Part shown: one piece after another, positions 5,908 to 14,491 of the stretch
Numbering within the stretch: position 1 is the stretch's first letter
Layout: the number at the start of each line of letters is the position of its first letter
From: CANRIN01 sp964493515
GTDB taxonomy: Bacteria > Bacillota > Clostridia > Oscillospirales > JAAYOS01
Assembly (NCBI GenBank): GCA_964493515.1
Contig: CAZBNJ010000022.1
Span: 1-26,656, forward strand
Direction: 5' to 3'
DNA length: 26,656 bases
Program-made: the position numbers and the translations under genes
The notes under the pieces: model-generated
The model's input: only the letters and a program-made list of their open reading frames with translations
What the model was told of the DNA's origin: nothing
Databases searched by the model: none

Positions 5908-7674
5908 TTACTTCTCCCCATCCAGTCCCGGATAGCGCGAACGCGCCTTGTAGCTGGTGTGCAGCAGCTCGTGAGCGAGATGGCTTCCCGGCTCGCCGAG
6001 GAACTCCGCGTACACCTTCTTCATCAGCGGGCTCTCGTGGCTCTTGCGGAGCGCCATCGCCGCGTCCTGCGAATACAGCGCCTTTGCGCGCTCGCTGCGC
6101 AGGTCGACGAAGTTGCGGATGCTGCCCGGCTGGATCGGCTGGCCGCCGCCGTTGACGCAGCCGCCGGGGCAGCCCATTATCTCGATGAAGTGGTAGGTCG
6201 CCTCACCGTTCTTCACGCGCTCGAGCAGCTCCTTGGCGTTGGCAAGACCGCTCGCCACGGCGACGCGCACCTTCATGCCCGCCACGTCGTACTCGGCCTC
6301 CTTGATGCCCGCGATGCCGCGAACCTCGGTGAAGTCGAGCTTCGGCAGCTCCTTGCCGGTCAGCTTCTCAACAACGGTGCGCAGCGCGGCTTCCATAACA
6401 CCGCCGGTCGCGCCGAAGATGACGCCCGCGCCGGTGAAGTCGCCGAACGCCGGGTCGAAGGTCTCGTCGGGCAGACGGTTGAAGTTCAGACCCGCCTTCT
6501 TTATCATCTTCGCAAGCTCGCGGGTGGTTATCGTCGCGTCGATGTCCCACAGGCCGTCGACCGCCGACTGATCCTCGCGGCGAACCTCGTACTTCTTAGC
6601 GGTGCAGGGCATTGCGGTGACGACGAAGATGTCCTTCGGGTCAATGCCCATCTGCTTTGCGTAGTAGCTCTTCATCATCGCGCCGAACATCTGCTGAGGC
6701 GACTTGCAGCTCGACAGGTTCGGGATGAACTCGGGATAGTACTGCTCGCAGAAGCGGATCCAGCCCGGCGAGCAGGAGGTGATCATCGGCAGCACGCCGC
6801 CCTTCTGGACGCGCTCGATGAACTCGTTGCCCTCCTCCATGATGGTCAGGTCGGCGGCGACGTTGACATCGAACACACCGTTGAAGCCGAGACGACGCAG
6901 AGCCGCGCACATCTTGCCCTCGACGTTGGTGCCTATCTCATATCCGAACTCCTCGCCCAGCGCCGCACGGACAGCCGGAGCGGTTCCGACAACGACGTGC
7001 TTGGTCGGATCGGCGAGCGCCGCCCAGACCTTGTCGGTGTCGTCCACCTCGGTCAGAGCGCCGGTCGGGCAGACCGCGATACACTGTCCGCAGCTCACGC
7101 AGCCGACTTCGCCCAGTCCGCGGTCGAAGGCCGAGCCGACGTGGGTCGCAAATCCGCGCTCGCTTGCGCCGATGACCGCGACCGACTGCTGATAGCGGCA
7201 GACCGCCATGCAGCGACGGCAGAGCACGCACTTGGAGTTGTCGCGGATGAGATGCGCGGTCGAGCACTCGATCTGCGGCTCAAGGCCGTGCATATCGCCG
7301 AAACGGACTTCCTCGACGCCATACTCCTTCGCCAGCTTCTGCAGTTCGCAGTTCTGGTTGCGCGAGCAGGTCAGGCACTCCATGCGATGGTTAGAAAGTA
7401 TCAGCTCGAGAGTCATCTTACGAGCCTGGAACGCCTTCTGCGAGTTGGTGTTTATCTCCATACCCTCGGCGACCGGATAGACGCAGGCTGCGACCAGGCC
7501 GCGAGCGCCGCTGACCTCGGTCATGCACATACGGCAAGCTCCGATGGCGTTTATCTCCTTCATGTAGCAGAGGGTCGGTATATCCACACCGGCGGCGTTT
7601 GCGGCTTCGAGCACTGTCGAACCCGCGGGCACCGATACCGGTATGCCATTCACTTTAACATTAACCATATCCAT
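5908..7674 (-). CDS. hndD: NADH-linked [FeFe] hydrogenase catalytic subunit (HndD/HydA)
   Basis: A 588-residue cytoplasmic hydrogenase that reduces protons or oxidises H2 at the H-cluster, as the catalytic subunit of a multimeric NAD(P)H-linked, possibly electron-bifurcating complex. Domains in order: [2Fe-2S] ferredoxin (Cys36, 47, 50, 64), His-ligated cluster (His96, Cys100, 103, 109), two [4Fe-4S] clusters (Cys149-152-155-159 and Cys192-195-198-202), H-domain, and a C-terminal small-subunit domain (about 525-588). H-cluster motifs are TSCSPGW (299-305), MPCTAK (355-360) and EIMGCPGGC (498-506). In the first motif the second residue of the usual Cys-Cys pair is Ser302. The start has GGAGG 7 bases upstream. 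It is the last gene of its operon, 18 bases after hndC, and ends at the shared terminator. Confidence 0.96.
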   Translation of the reverse strand: MDMVNVKVNGIPVSVPAGSTVLEAANAAGVDIPTLCYMKEINAIGACRMCMTEVSGARGLVAACVYPVAEGMEINTNSQKAFQARKMTLELILSNHRMECLTCSRNQNCELQKLAKEYGVEEVRFGDMHGLEPQIECSTAHLIRDNSKCVLCRRCMAVCRYQQSVAVIGASERGFATHVGSAFDRGLGEVGCVSCGQCIAVCPTGALTEVDDTDKVWAALADPTKHVVVGTAPAVRAALGEEFGYEIGTNVEGKMCAALRRLGFNGVFDVNVAADLTIMEEGNEFIERVQKGGVLPMITSCSPGWIRFCEQYYPEFIPNLSSCKSPQQMFGAMMKSYYAKQMGIDPKDIFVVTAMPCTAKKYEVRREDQSAVDGLWDIDATITTRELAKMIKKAGLNFNRLPDETFDPAFGDFTGAGVIFGATGGVMEAALRTVVEKLTGKELPKLDFTEVRGIAGIKEAEYDVAGMKVRVAVASGLANAKELLERVKNGEATYHFIEIMGCPGGCVNGGGQPIQPGSIRNFVDLRSERAKALYSQDAAMALRKSHESPLMKKVYAEFLGEPGSHLAHELLHTSYKARSRYPGLDGEK

Positions 7675-7692
7675 TTCCTTGCCTCCCTCCGA

Positions 7693-9492
<1,800 letters not shown>

Positions 9493-9508
9493 CACTGTAC
9501 CTCCCTTA

Positions 9509-9880
9509 TTACTCCGCAGCGCTGATGGTCATATCCTCCACCACGCGGTGGTTGACCAGATGCTCCGAGACCATCTTGCGCGCCTTTTCGGCGTCCATGT
9601 GAACGTAGGTCGTCTTCTCCTTGCCCGGCTCGAAGACCTCAACGATCGGCTCGAGACGGCAGACACCGATGCAGCCGGTCTGGCTGACCTTAACGTTGGT
9701 GAGATTGCGCTTGCCCACCTCATCAACGATAGCGGCGAGGACCGGACGCGCGCCCGCGGCTATGCCGCAGGTCGCCATACCGACGACGACGCGGATGCTG
9801 TCATCGCTGTCAACGCGCATATTCATCTGACCCTGCATCTTTTCGCGAATTGCCTTGAGCTCAGCTATGCTCTTTGCCAT
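9509..9880 (-). CDS. hndB: Thioredoxin-like [2Fe-2S] protein, HndB-like
   Basis: A 123-residue protein of the (2Fe-2S) ferredoxin/HndB family, probably an accessory electron carrier of the hydrogenase complex. The core has TCGIAAGA (residues 37-44) and TGCIGVCRLEP (68-78). Only three cysteines are present (38, 70, 74), where NuoE-type clusters use four; I recall the TCGIAAGA form as usual for this family, so a full cluster may need another ligand or may be absent. The first 30 residues form a charged helix. The start has GGAGG 10 bases upstream, and hndC follows after 16 bases. Operon position between the ATPase gene and hndC matches HndABCD-type clusters. Confidence 0.85.
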   Translation of the reverse strand: MAKSIAELKAIREKMQGQMNMRVDSDDSIRVVVGMATCGIAAGARPVLAAIVDEVGKRNLTNVKVSQTGCIGVCRLEPIVEVFEPGKEKTTYVHMDAEKARKMVSEHLVNHRVVEDMTISAAE

Positions 9881-9911
9881 GGGAACTATACCTCCATAAT
9901 TCAGATTTAGT

Positions 9912-10457
9912 TTACTTATCTTCTATTTCCGCCTCGTTTTCCGCGAGGAACTCGCCTATCCAGACGAGCACCTCCGGCTCACCGACCGAAACGTCTCCCA
10001 GCTCCTCCCGAAGCTCGGGCACGGACAGGGTGAACTCGCCCGCGTCGGTGCGGCGGCGGTAGATAAAGTCGATATCCGGACTTCCCTGTATCAGCGTTAC
10101 CATGCTTCCGCTGAGATCGCCCAGCGGCGGCATATCTATGTTCGAGCGCTTGAACCACGCCTTGGTGCGGGTGCCCTTGCCCAGCTCGCTCTCGATCTCG
10201 AATCCGCCCTCCGCCTGCTCCGCCTCCATCTTGAGAAGCGGCAGACCGAGACCCACGCGCCGCGTCGTGCGGGTGGTGGTGAACGGATCGGTGACCGACG
10301 CGAGGAACTCCGGGCTCATGCCGCAGCCGTTGTCGCGTATCTCGAGCGAAACGACATCCTCTCCCTTGAGGTCAAAGACATCTATCTCGACGCGGGTCGC
10401 TCCGGCGCGGACCGAGTTTTCCGCTATGTCCAGCAGGTTCAGGGAAAGCTCCTTCAT
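9912..10457 (-). CDS. GHKL-type ATP-binding protein in the hydrogenase operon
   Basis: A 181-residue protein with a histidine kinase-like ATPase domain (about 1-110): N-box around Asn14 in DIAENSVRAGA, G1 box DNGCGM (42-47), and the ATP-lid/G2 region ending VGLGLPLLK (68-76). There is no phosphoacceptor His domain and no membrane segment, so it is not a classical sensor kinase; it resembles stand-alone ATPases of the anti-sigma or partner-switching type. The last 70 residues (111-181) are acidic and unassigned. It starts 5 bases after hndA with only a weak ribosome site, which suggests coupled translation. Its place inside a hydrogenase operon recurs in Clostridia as far as I recall; its role is unproven. 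Confidence 0.85.
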   Translation of the reverse strand: MKELSLNLLDIAENSVRAGATRVEIDVFDLKGEDVVSLEIRDNGCGMSPEFLASVTDPFTTTRTTRRVGLGLPLLKMEAEQAEGGFEIESELGKGTRTKAWFKRSNIDMPPLGDLSGSMVTLIQGSPDIDFIYRRRTDAGEFTLSVPELREELGDVSVGEPEVLVWIGEFLAENEAEIEDK

Positions 10458-10462
10458 CTTGC

Positions 10463-10960
10463 TTACTTCTGATACTGTGCGAGAATGCCGGGAACGTCGG
10501 CCGCGACCAGACGTCCGTAGACTTCGTCGTTAATGGTCATGACCGGGGCAAGACCGCAGGCTCCGATGCAGCGGGTCGCATCGACCGAGAACAGTCCGTC
10601 CGGAGTGATCGAGCCCGCCTCGCAGCCGAGCACCTCGACGACCTTCGCGAGAACGTCGCCCGAGCCCTTGACATAGCAGGCGGTGCCGAGGCAGACGCTT
10701 ACGCGGGTCTGTCCCTTCGGGTTGAGGGCAAACTGCGCGTAGAAAGTGGCGATACCGTATATCTCGGTCAGCGGTATGCCGGTCTCCTCCGCTATCATCA
10801 CCTGTACCTCTTCGGGCAGATAGCCGTAGATCTCCTGTGCCTTCTGCAGGATCGGCATGGTCGAACCCTTTTCATGCTTGGTTTCCGCGATGAACTTCTT
10901 CAGCTCCGCTTCCTGCTCGGGCGTGCCTTTGAAAGCCACCTTGGTCTTTGTGTTGGGCAT
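10463..10960 (-). CDS. hndA: NuoE-like [2Fe-2S] hydrogenase subunit (HndA/HydC)
   Basis: A 165-residue subunit of the NADH-linked hydrogenase, equivalent to NuoE of complex I. A helical N-terminal domain (about 15-75), with the family segments ILQKAQEIYGYLP and IYGIATFYAQF, precedes a thioredoxin-like [2Fe-2S] domain with Cys90 and Cys95 (CX4C) and Cys131 and Cys135 (CX3C). It passes electrons between the flavin subunit and the rest of the complex. The ribosome site GGAGGAGG precedes the ATG at 10960. It is the first gene of the catalytic hydrogenase operon, behind the promoter at 11028-11056. Confidence 0.95.
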   Translation of the reverse strand: MPNTKTKVAFKGTPEQEAELKKFIAETKHEKGSTMPILQKAQEIYGYLPEEVQVMIAEETGIPLTEIYGIATFYAQFALNPKGQTRVSVCLGTACYVKGSGDVLAKVVEVLGCEAGSITPDGLFSVDATRCIGACGLAPVMTINDEVYGRLVAADVPGILAQYQK

Positions 10961-10990
10961 TGAAAAACCTCCTCCATTCCTCTAGTCAGA

Positions 10991-11006
10991 GCAGGTCAAA
11001 TCCTGC
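10991..11006 (-). promoter_or_regulatory. Hairpin in the hydrogenase operon leader
   Basis: GCAGGATTTGACCTGC in the transcribed leader forms a 5-bp perfect stem, which extends by three more pairs if G-U is allowed. It lies between the predicted transcription start and the ribosome site of hndA. No T-tract follows, so it is not a terminator. Confidence 0.4.
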
Positions 11007-11027
11007 CCCTCATATGGTGCTGATAAA

Positions 11028-11056
11028 ATTATATCACAGTCGTTTCGACTTTTCCA
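11028..11056 (-). promoter_or_regulatory. Promoter of the catalytic hydrogenase operon, with two palindromes
   Basis: On the minus strand a perfect TATAAT (11033-11028) has TGA directly upstream (extended -10) and, after 17 bases, TGGAAA (11056-11051) as a weak -35. The spacer holds the perfect palindrome AGTCG-TTT-CGACT (11038-11050). A second near-palindrome, TGATAAAATTATATCA (11021-11036, two mismatches), covers the -10 box. Either could be a repressor or activator site. I did not find the Rex consensus TTGTnA...TnACAA. Confidence 0.65.
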
Positions 11057-11089
11057 TAGGTTTTTTGATGAAATCCGTGAAAAATTTAC

Positions 11090-11827
11090 TCAGACGTCGA
11101 GTCGACCGGTGAGAGTGCCGCGCTTCACCGCCTCAATGACCGCCTTCGCGCTGCGCTCATCCGCCTCCAACTCGAACTCGGCGTCGGGCAGAGCGTCCAG
11201 CTGATGCGCGTCCGAATCGGTGATAAACGGCATTCCGCGAAGGTCGCTGTGCATCTCGGCAAGCGCTGCTTTGTCGCCTTTTCTCGTTATCTCGACCGCC
11301 GGAAATTTCCATCTTTTGTCAAAAAATCCAAGATTTGCCAAAACAGAAAAGCTGTCGCGGTCGATGTGGGCGGGAATTGCAACGCCGCCGTATCCCTCCA
11401 CAAGCGCCGGCACCTGCTCCACCGCTATGCTGGTGGCGCTGATGAGCAGCCTGTCCTCGATACCTAATATATTGTCGTTCGCGTCCATTATGAACTGGTT
11501 TCCAAAAAATTCCGGACGATTGGCCACGTCCGCAAGTTTTGAATGTACAAAATCCCCAAACTCCTCCGCAGCCTTCAGCTCGGGAAACAGACAGAGTATG
11601 TGCGACTCCTCGTCGGTGGTAAGCTCCATCGCGGGCACGAACACAAGCCCATACTCCTCCGCAGCCTCCGCGGCCGCGCGACAGTTTTTGGTCGAACCGT
11701 GGTCGCTTACCGCAAAGACGTCCAACCCCGCAAGCATCGCCATGCCGGCAATGTTCGCGGGGGTCATGTCGTCCGAGCCGCACGGGCTCAGACAGCTGTG
11801 TATGTGCAGGTCGTATTTGAGTTTCAT
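11090..11827 (-). CDS. PHP-domain phosphoesterase of the sensory hydrogenase cluster
   Basis: A 245-residue protein of the PHP (polymerase and histidinol phosphatase) superfamily, a metal-dependent phosphoesterase. Metal ligands are visible in order: DLHIHS (His8, His10), SDHG (Asp42, His43), Glu68, SHILCLF (His76), PAHIDRD (His154) and TDSDAH (Asp206, His208). All are in place, so it should be active; the substrate is unknown. I chose the ATG at 11827, which overlaps the preceding stop codon by one base and starts just before the PHP motif; the ATG 30 bases upstream would add a Gly/Arg-rich tail and lies inside the previous gene. It is the last gene of the cluster with the sensory hydrogenase, so a role in producing or removing a signal is plausible but inferred. 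Confidence 0.87.
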   Translation of the reverse strand: MKLKYDLHIHSCLSPCGSDDMTPANIAGMAMLAGLDVFAVSDHGSTKNCRAAAEAAEEYGLVFVPAMELTTDEESHILCLFPELKAAEEFGDFVHSKLADVANRPEFFGNQFIMDANDNILGIEDRLLISATSIAVEQVPALVEGYGGVAIPAHIDRDSFSVLANLGFFDKRWKFPAVEITRKGDKAALAEMHSDLRGMPFITDSDAHQLDALPDAEFELEADERSAKAVIEAVKRGTLTGRLDV

Positions 11828-12162
11828 CACACGCCCGCCGCCTCGTGGACCCGCCACGCGAGCTCGTGACTGCCCATCGGACTGCGGAACACCGCCGCCG
11901 CGATAGTCTCAAACTTTCGCGCAAGCGGCTCGTCCGGCTCCACACCCTCGGCAAGTATCACGCACGCGACGTCGGCAAGCTCCGCCACCGCCGCGACATT
12001 GACGTTGGACATGATGGTCACCCAGCAGTCGCCGCTCTTTGCGCGACCCATTACCCAACTCAGCAGGTCCCCGACATATCCGCCGGTTATCTCGCGATCC
12101 GGCTCGTCGCCCATGCTCAGCACCTCGAGACCGAGCGTCTCGGCAAGCTGTTTTACCGTCAT
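11827..12162 (-). CDS. Single-domain DRTGG protein (second copy)
   Basis: A 111-residue stand-alone DRTGG domain. The namesake segment is DREITGG (residues 22-28), followed by WVTIMSNVNVAAVAELADVACVILAEG, typical of the fold. DRTGG domains occur as regulatory parts of phosphotransacetylase and of CBS-containing pyrophosphatases; their ligand in stand-alone form is not settled. The start overlaps the stop of the sensory hydrogenase gene by one base (TAATG), with AAGGAGA 8 bases upstream, and its stop overlaps the PHP gene start. This indicates translation coupling and a shared function with the hydrogenase-like protein. Confidence 0.87.
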   Translation of the reverse strand: MTVKQLAETLGLEVLSMGDEPDREITGGYVGDLLSWVMGRAKSGDCWVTIMSNVNVAAVAELADVACVILAEGVEPDEPLARKFETIAAAVFRSPMGSHELAWRVHEAAGV

Positions 12163-13487
12163 TACAGTGTCTCCTTTCCTCCCTTGTCCCCCTCTTTGCG
12201 GAACGGCGGCGGCAGGAATGCCTCGGCGTCCTTCGCGCCGGTCAGATACTGCATCTTCTCGTGTATATGGAATATGCAGTCCTCCTCCGACGCAAAGCCG
12301 AGCACCACGTCCTCCGCAAGTGCGCGGCAGCTCGGAGCGCCGCAGCTTCCGCAGTCCAGTCCGGGCAGCTCTTTTGTCAGCTTATCTATGCGCTGATATT
12401 TCTCCATCGCAACGGCGCGGTCGTCGTCCAACTGCCACACGTCCAGTCGCTCGTGCGAGCGGTCGGAGATGGCAAGCTTTTCGGTGTCCTCGTCGGCGCG
12501 GTTGCGGCTGACCGGCAGGTATCGCATCAGATGGTTTATCCGCGTCTTTGCGACATACGCGTTCTCCACCGTGAGACAGCCGCCGACGCACCCCTGAGTG
12601 CAGGCGTTCAGCTCGAGGAAATTGACCTCCGGAAGCATCCCGTCCTCAACATCCTCGAGTATCTTTATAATGTTGTCTATGCCGTCCACCGCGAGGTGTC
12701 CCTCGTCCAGCAGCGCTGCGGCTTCTCCTCCCGAACGCGACCAGCCTATGCCGACTATGCCGCTCGAGCTGAGCTGCTCATAGTCGTCCACCGTCTTCAT
12801 CGCGGGCAGCAGCCGCTTGTACACGTCGTTCATCGAGATCGCGCCGTCTATCACTCCGTCCGACTCGTGCGCGGTGGTGACCTTCGCGGCGCAGGGCGTG
12901 ATAAAGAATATGCCGATGTCCTCCGCCTTCAGTCCCGTTTTTGCGACCGCGTTTGCGCGCGCGGTCATTGCAGCCAGCTCGACCGGCTGCACCTGCTCCG
13001 CGATGTTCGGTATCAGCTCGGGAAAACGCAGGCGGATAAGGCGCACCACGACCGGGCACGCCGAGGATATGTATGGACGCGGCAGTCCACCGCGCGCCAT
13101 ACGCTTGCGGGTCACGTCGGATATCTGCTCGGCGGCGCGGCTGACCTCGTACACGTCGTCAAAGCCGATCTTTTTCAGCGCCGCGAGCACGATATTCACG
13201 TCGTCCAGGTTGTGGAACTGTCCGTACAGCGACGGCGCGGGCAGCGCTACCGTATATTTGAACGCGTTTATGCTGTCAAACGGATCGGTCTCCGCCTTCT
13301 TCGCCTTGTGCGGGCAGTATCGTATGCAGTTGCCGCAGTCGATGCAGCGCTCGGCAAGGATGTGCGCACGTCCGTTCCGCACGCGTATCGCCTCGGTCGG
13401 ACAATGCTTCATGCAGGTCGTACATCCCATGCATTTGCTCTTGTCGAGCGTGACCGAATTAAGCGGGAAGTTCTCCCCCTTTTGCAT
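12162..13487 (-). CDS. Sensory-type [FeFe] hydrogenase (HydS-like, group D-like)
   Basis: A 441-residue hydrogenase-like iron-sulphur protein. Domains: two [4Fe-4S] clusters (Cys19-22-25-29 and Cys48-51-54-58), a compact H-domain (about 75-330), and a C-terminal [4Fe-4S] domain (Cys379, 382, 387, 404) of the CGSCGAPSC type. The four H-cluster cysteines are kept (144, 199, 296, 300), but second-sphere residues differ from catalytic enzymes: SSACP (141-145) in place of TSCCP, TPC (197-199) in place of MPC, and ELNAC (292-296) in place of ExMAC. Loss of the proton-relay Cys and of both Met fits putative sensory [FeFe] hydrogenases such as the one from Thermoanaerobacter mathranii, as I recall. 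It likely senses H2 or redox state rather than turning over H2 fast. Confidence 0.88.
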   Translation of the reverse strand: MQKGENFPLNSVTLDKSKCMGCTTCMKHCPTEAIRVRNGRAHILAERCIDCGNCIRYCPHKAKKAETDPFDSINAFKYTVALPAPSLYGQFHNLDDVNIVLAALKKIGFDDVYEVSRAAEQISDVTRKRMARGGLPRPYISSACPVVVRLIRLRFPELIPNIAEQVQPVELAAMTARANAVAKTGLKAEDIGIFFITPCAAKVTTAHESDGVIDGAISMNDVYKRLLPAMKTVDDYEQLSSSGIVGIGWSRSGGEAAALLDEGHLAVDGIDNIIKILEDVEDGMLPEVNFLELNACTQGCVGGCLTVENAYVAKTRINHLMRYLPVSRNRADEDTEKLAISDRSHERLDVWQLDDDRAVAMEKYQRIDKLTKELPGLDCGSCGAPSCRALAEDVVLGFASEEDCIFHIHEKMQYLTGAKDAEAFLPPPFRKEGDKGGKETL

Positions 13488-13517
13488 TTACTCTACCTCT
13501 TTTCGTCGGGCGTGGTA

Positions 13518-13943
13518 TCATCCGGCGGGACGTATCTTCATCGTCACCGTCGTGCCCTCCCCGATAGTGCTTTCGATTGCTATCTCGTCCGAGTAGCGCT
13601 TCATGTTCGGCAGGCCCATGCCCGCGCCGAATCCAAGCTCGCGGACGGTCTGCGACGCGGTCGACCAGCCCTCCTGCATCGCCTGATCCACGTCGGGTAT
13701 GCCCGGACCGTGGTCGGCAAGCACGATGACCACCTCGTTCTCGTCCACCTCCACGTCCGCGACTCCGCCGCCGCCGTGTATGACCAGGTTTATCTCACCC
13801 TCGTACATACATATCGCGACGCGTCGCATGGTGTCCGAGTCAAAGCCCAGCCGCCGCAGCACGCGCTTTACGTCGGTCGACGCTTCTCCGGCGGAGGTGA
13901 AGTCCTCGCCGTCCACGTCATAGTGAAGTTTCAGTTTCTCCAT
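13518..13943 (-). CDS. RsbW/SpoIIAB-like anti-sigma-type ATPase
   Basis: A 141-residue protein of the GHKL serine kinase/anti-sigma family. The N-box is YEGEINLVIHG (Glu48, Glu50, Asn52, His56), the G1 box ADHGPGI (76-82), and the ATP-lid region GFGAGMGLPNMKR (104-116). There is no histidine phosphoacceptor and no membrane segment. Such proteins phosphorylate an anti-sigma antagonist or bind a partner in an ATP-dependent way. I chose the ATG at 13943, one base after the stop of the DRTGG gene, because the fold starts there; an in-frame ATG at 13994 would lie inside the upstream gene. The neighbours suggest it takes part in a sensory relay with the hydrogenase-like protein; no sigma factor or STAS antagonist is seen here. 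Confidence 0.87.
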   Translation of the reverse strand: MEKLKLHYDVDGEDFTSAGEASTDVKRVLRRLGFDSDTMRRVAICMYEGEINLVIHGGGGVADVEVDENEVVIVLADHGPGIPDVDQAMQEGWSTASQTVRELGFGAGMGLPNMKRYSDEIAIESTIGEGTTVTMKIRPAG

Positions 13944-13944
13944 G

Positions 13945-14289
13945 TCAGCTGTTCCCGACCAGTCCGGCGGAATAGAGCTTTCCGCAAGCGACAAACATAC
14001 GCTGGGCGGTGGTCATCATCACGATGTCGCGCTGGCGCGCAAGCTCCACGACCGCCGCTTCCGGCTCTTTTCCGCGCACAAACACGATGCAGCGCATGTC
14101 CATCATGTCCGCCGTGCGCACCACCTGCGGGTTCATAAGTCCGGTCAGCAGCACCGACTGCTCCTTGACAAACGCCAGAACGTCGCTCATCAGGTCGCTG
14201 CCGCATGCGGACTTTACCTCGGTGTCCAGCAGATCCTCTCCGCAAAGCACCTCGGCCTCGAGTATGTCCTTGATTTCTTTTATAAGCAT
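13945..14289 (-). CDS. DRTGG-like protein (first gene of the sensory cluster)
   Basis: A 114-residue small cytoplasmic protein with a DRTGG-like fold: DTEVKSACGSDLMSD (residues 22-36), then VLLTGLMNPQVVRTADMMD and CIVFVRGKEP, a pattern that recurs in clostridial DRTGG proteins beside hydrogenases. The name motif itself is degenerate, so it may bind a different ligand from the second copy downstream. It is the first gene after the promoter at 14356-14384. The start codon has AAGGA about 10 bases upstream. It is followed after one base by the ATPase gene. Confidence 0.82.
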   Translation of the reverse strand: MLIKEIKDILEAEVLCGEDLLDTEVKSACGSDLMSDVLAFVKEQSVLLTGLMNPQVVRTADMMDMRCIVFVRGKEPEAAVVELARQRDIVMMTTAQRMFVACGKLYSAGLVGNS

Positions 14290-14355
14290 CGGTCATCCGT
14301 CCTTCTCCCCGTCTCTGGGGGCAATGTAGCGCAGTTCGCGCATATGTACGCATTG

Positions 14356-14384
14356 ATTATACCAAATATATTCGGTCAGCGCAA
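14356..14384 (-). promoter_or_regulatory. Promoter of the sensory hydrogenase cluster
   Basis: On the minus strand TATAAT (14361-14356) is preceded by TGG (extended -10) and, after 17 bases, by TTGCGC (14384-14379). The transcript leader is about 60 bases. The divergent metA promoter lies at 14433-14461. The interval 14290-14491 contains no gene. Confidence 0.7.
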
Positions 14385-14432
14385 GAACATTTTCGTGGAA
14401 AATCAACAAATGCCCCGTCCGATATTTTTCAC

Positions 14433-14461
14433 TTGCCGTCCCGCACAAAAGCGTGTATAAT
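14433..14461 (+). promoter_or_regulatory. Promoter of the small membrane peptide-metA operon
   Basis: TTGCCG (14433-14438), a 17-base spacer and TATAAT (14456-14461). A GTGTA...TACAC inverted repeat (14453-14470), containing the perfect palindrome GTGTACAC, overlaps the -10 box and the likely transcription start, and could be an operator. Confidence 0.7.
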
Positions 14462-14491
14462 GGTGTACACAACAAATCAGGAGGTTTCAGC

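Noticed and set aside
10961..11089. A Rex (NADH/NAD+ sensor) operator ahead of the hydrogenase operon
   Set aside because: I looked for the TTGTnA...TnACAA pattern and did not find it. The palindromes present differ.
12039..14138. A 699-codon plus-strand open frame opposite the sensory hydrogenase cluster
   Set aside because: It is antisense to four genes with clear motifs, starts inside a gene, and its product is Arg- and His-rich without motifs.
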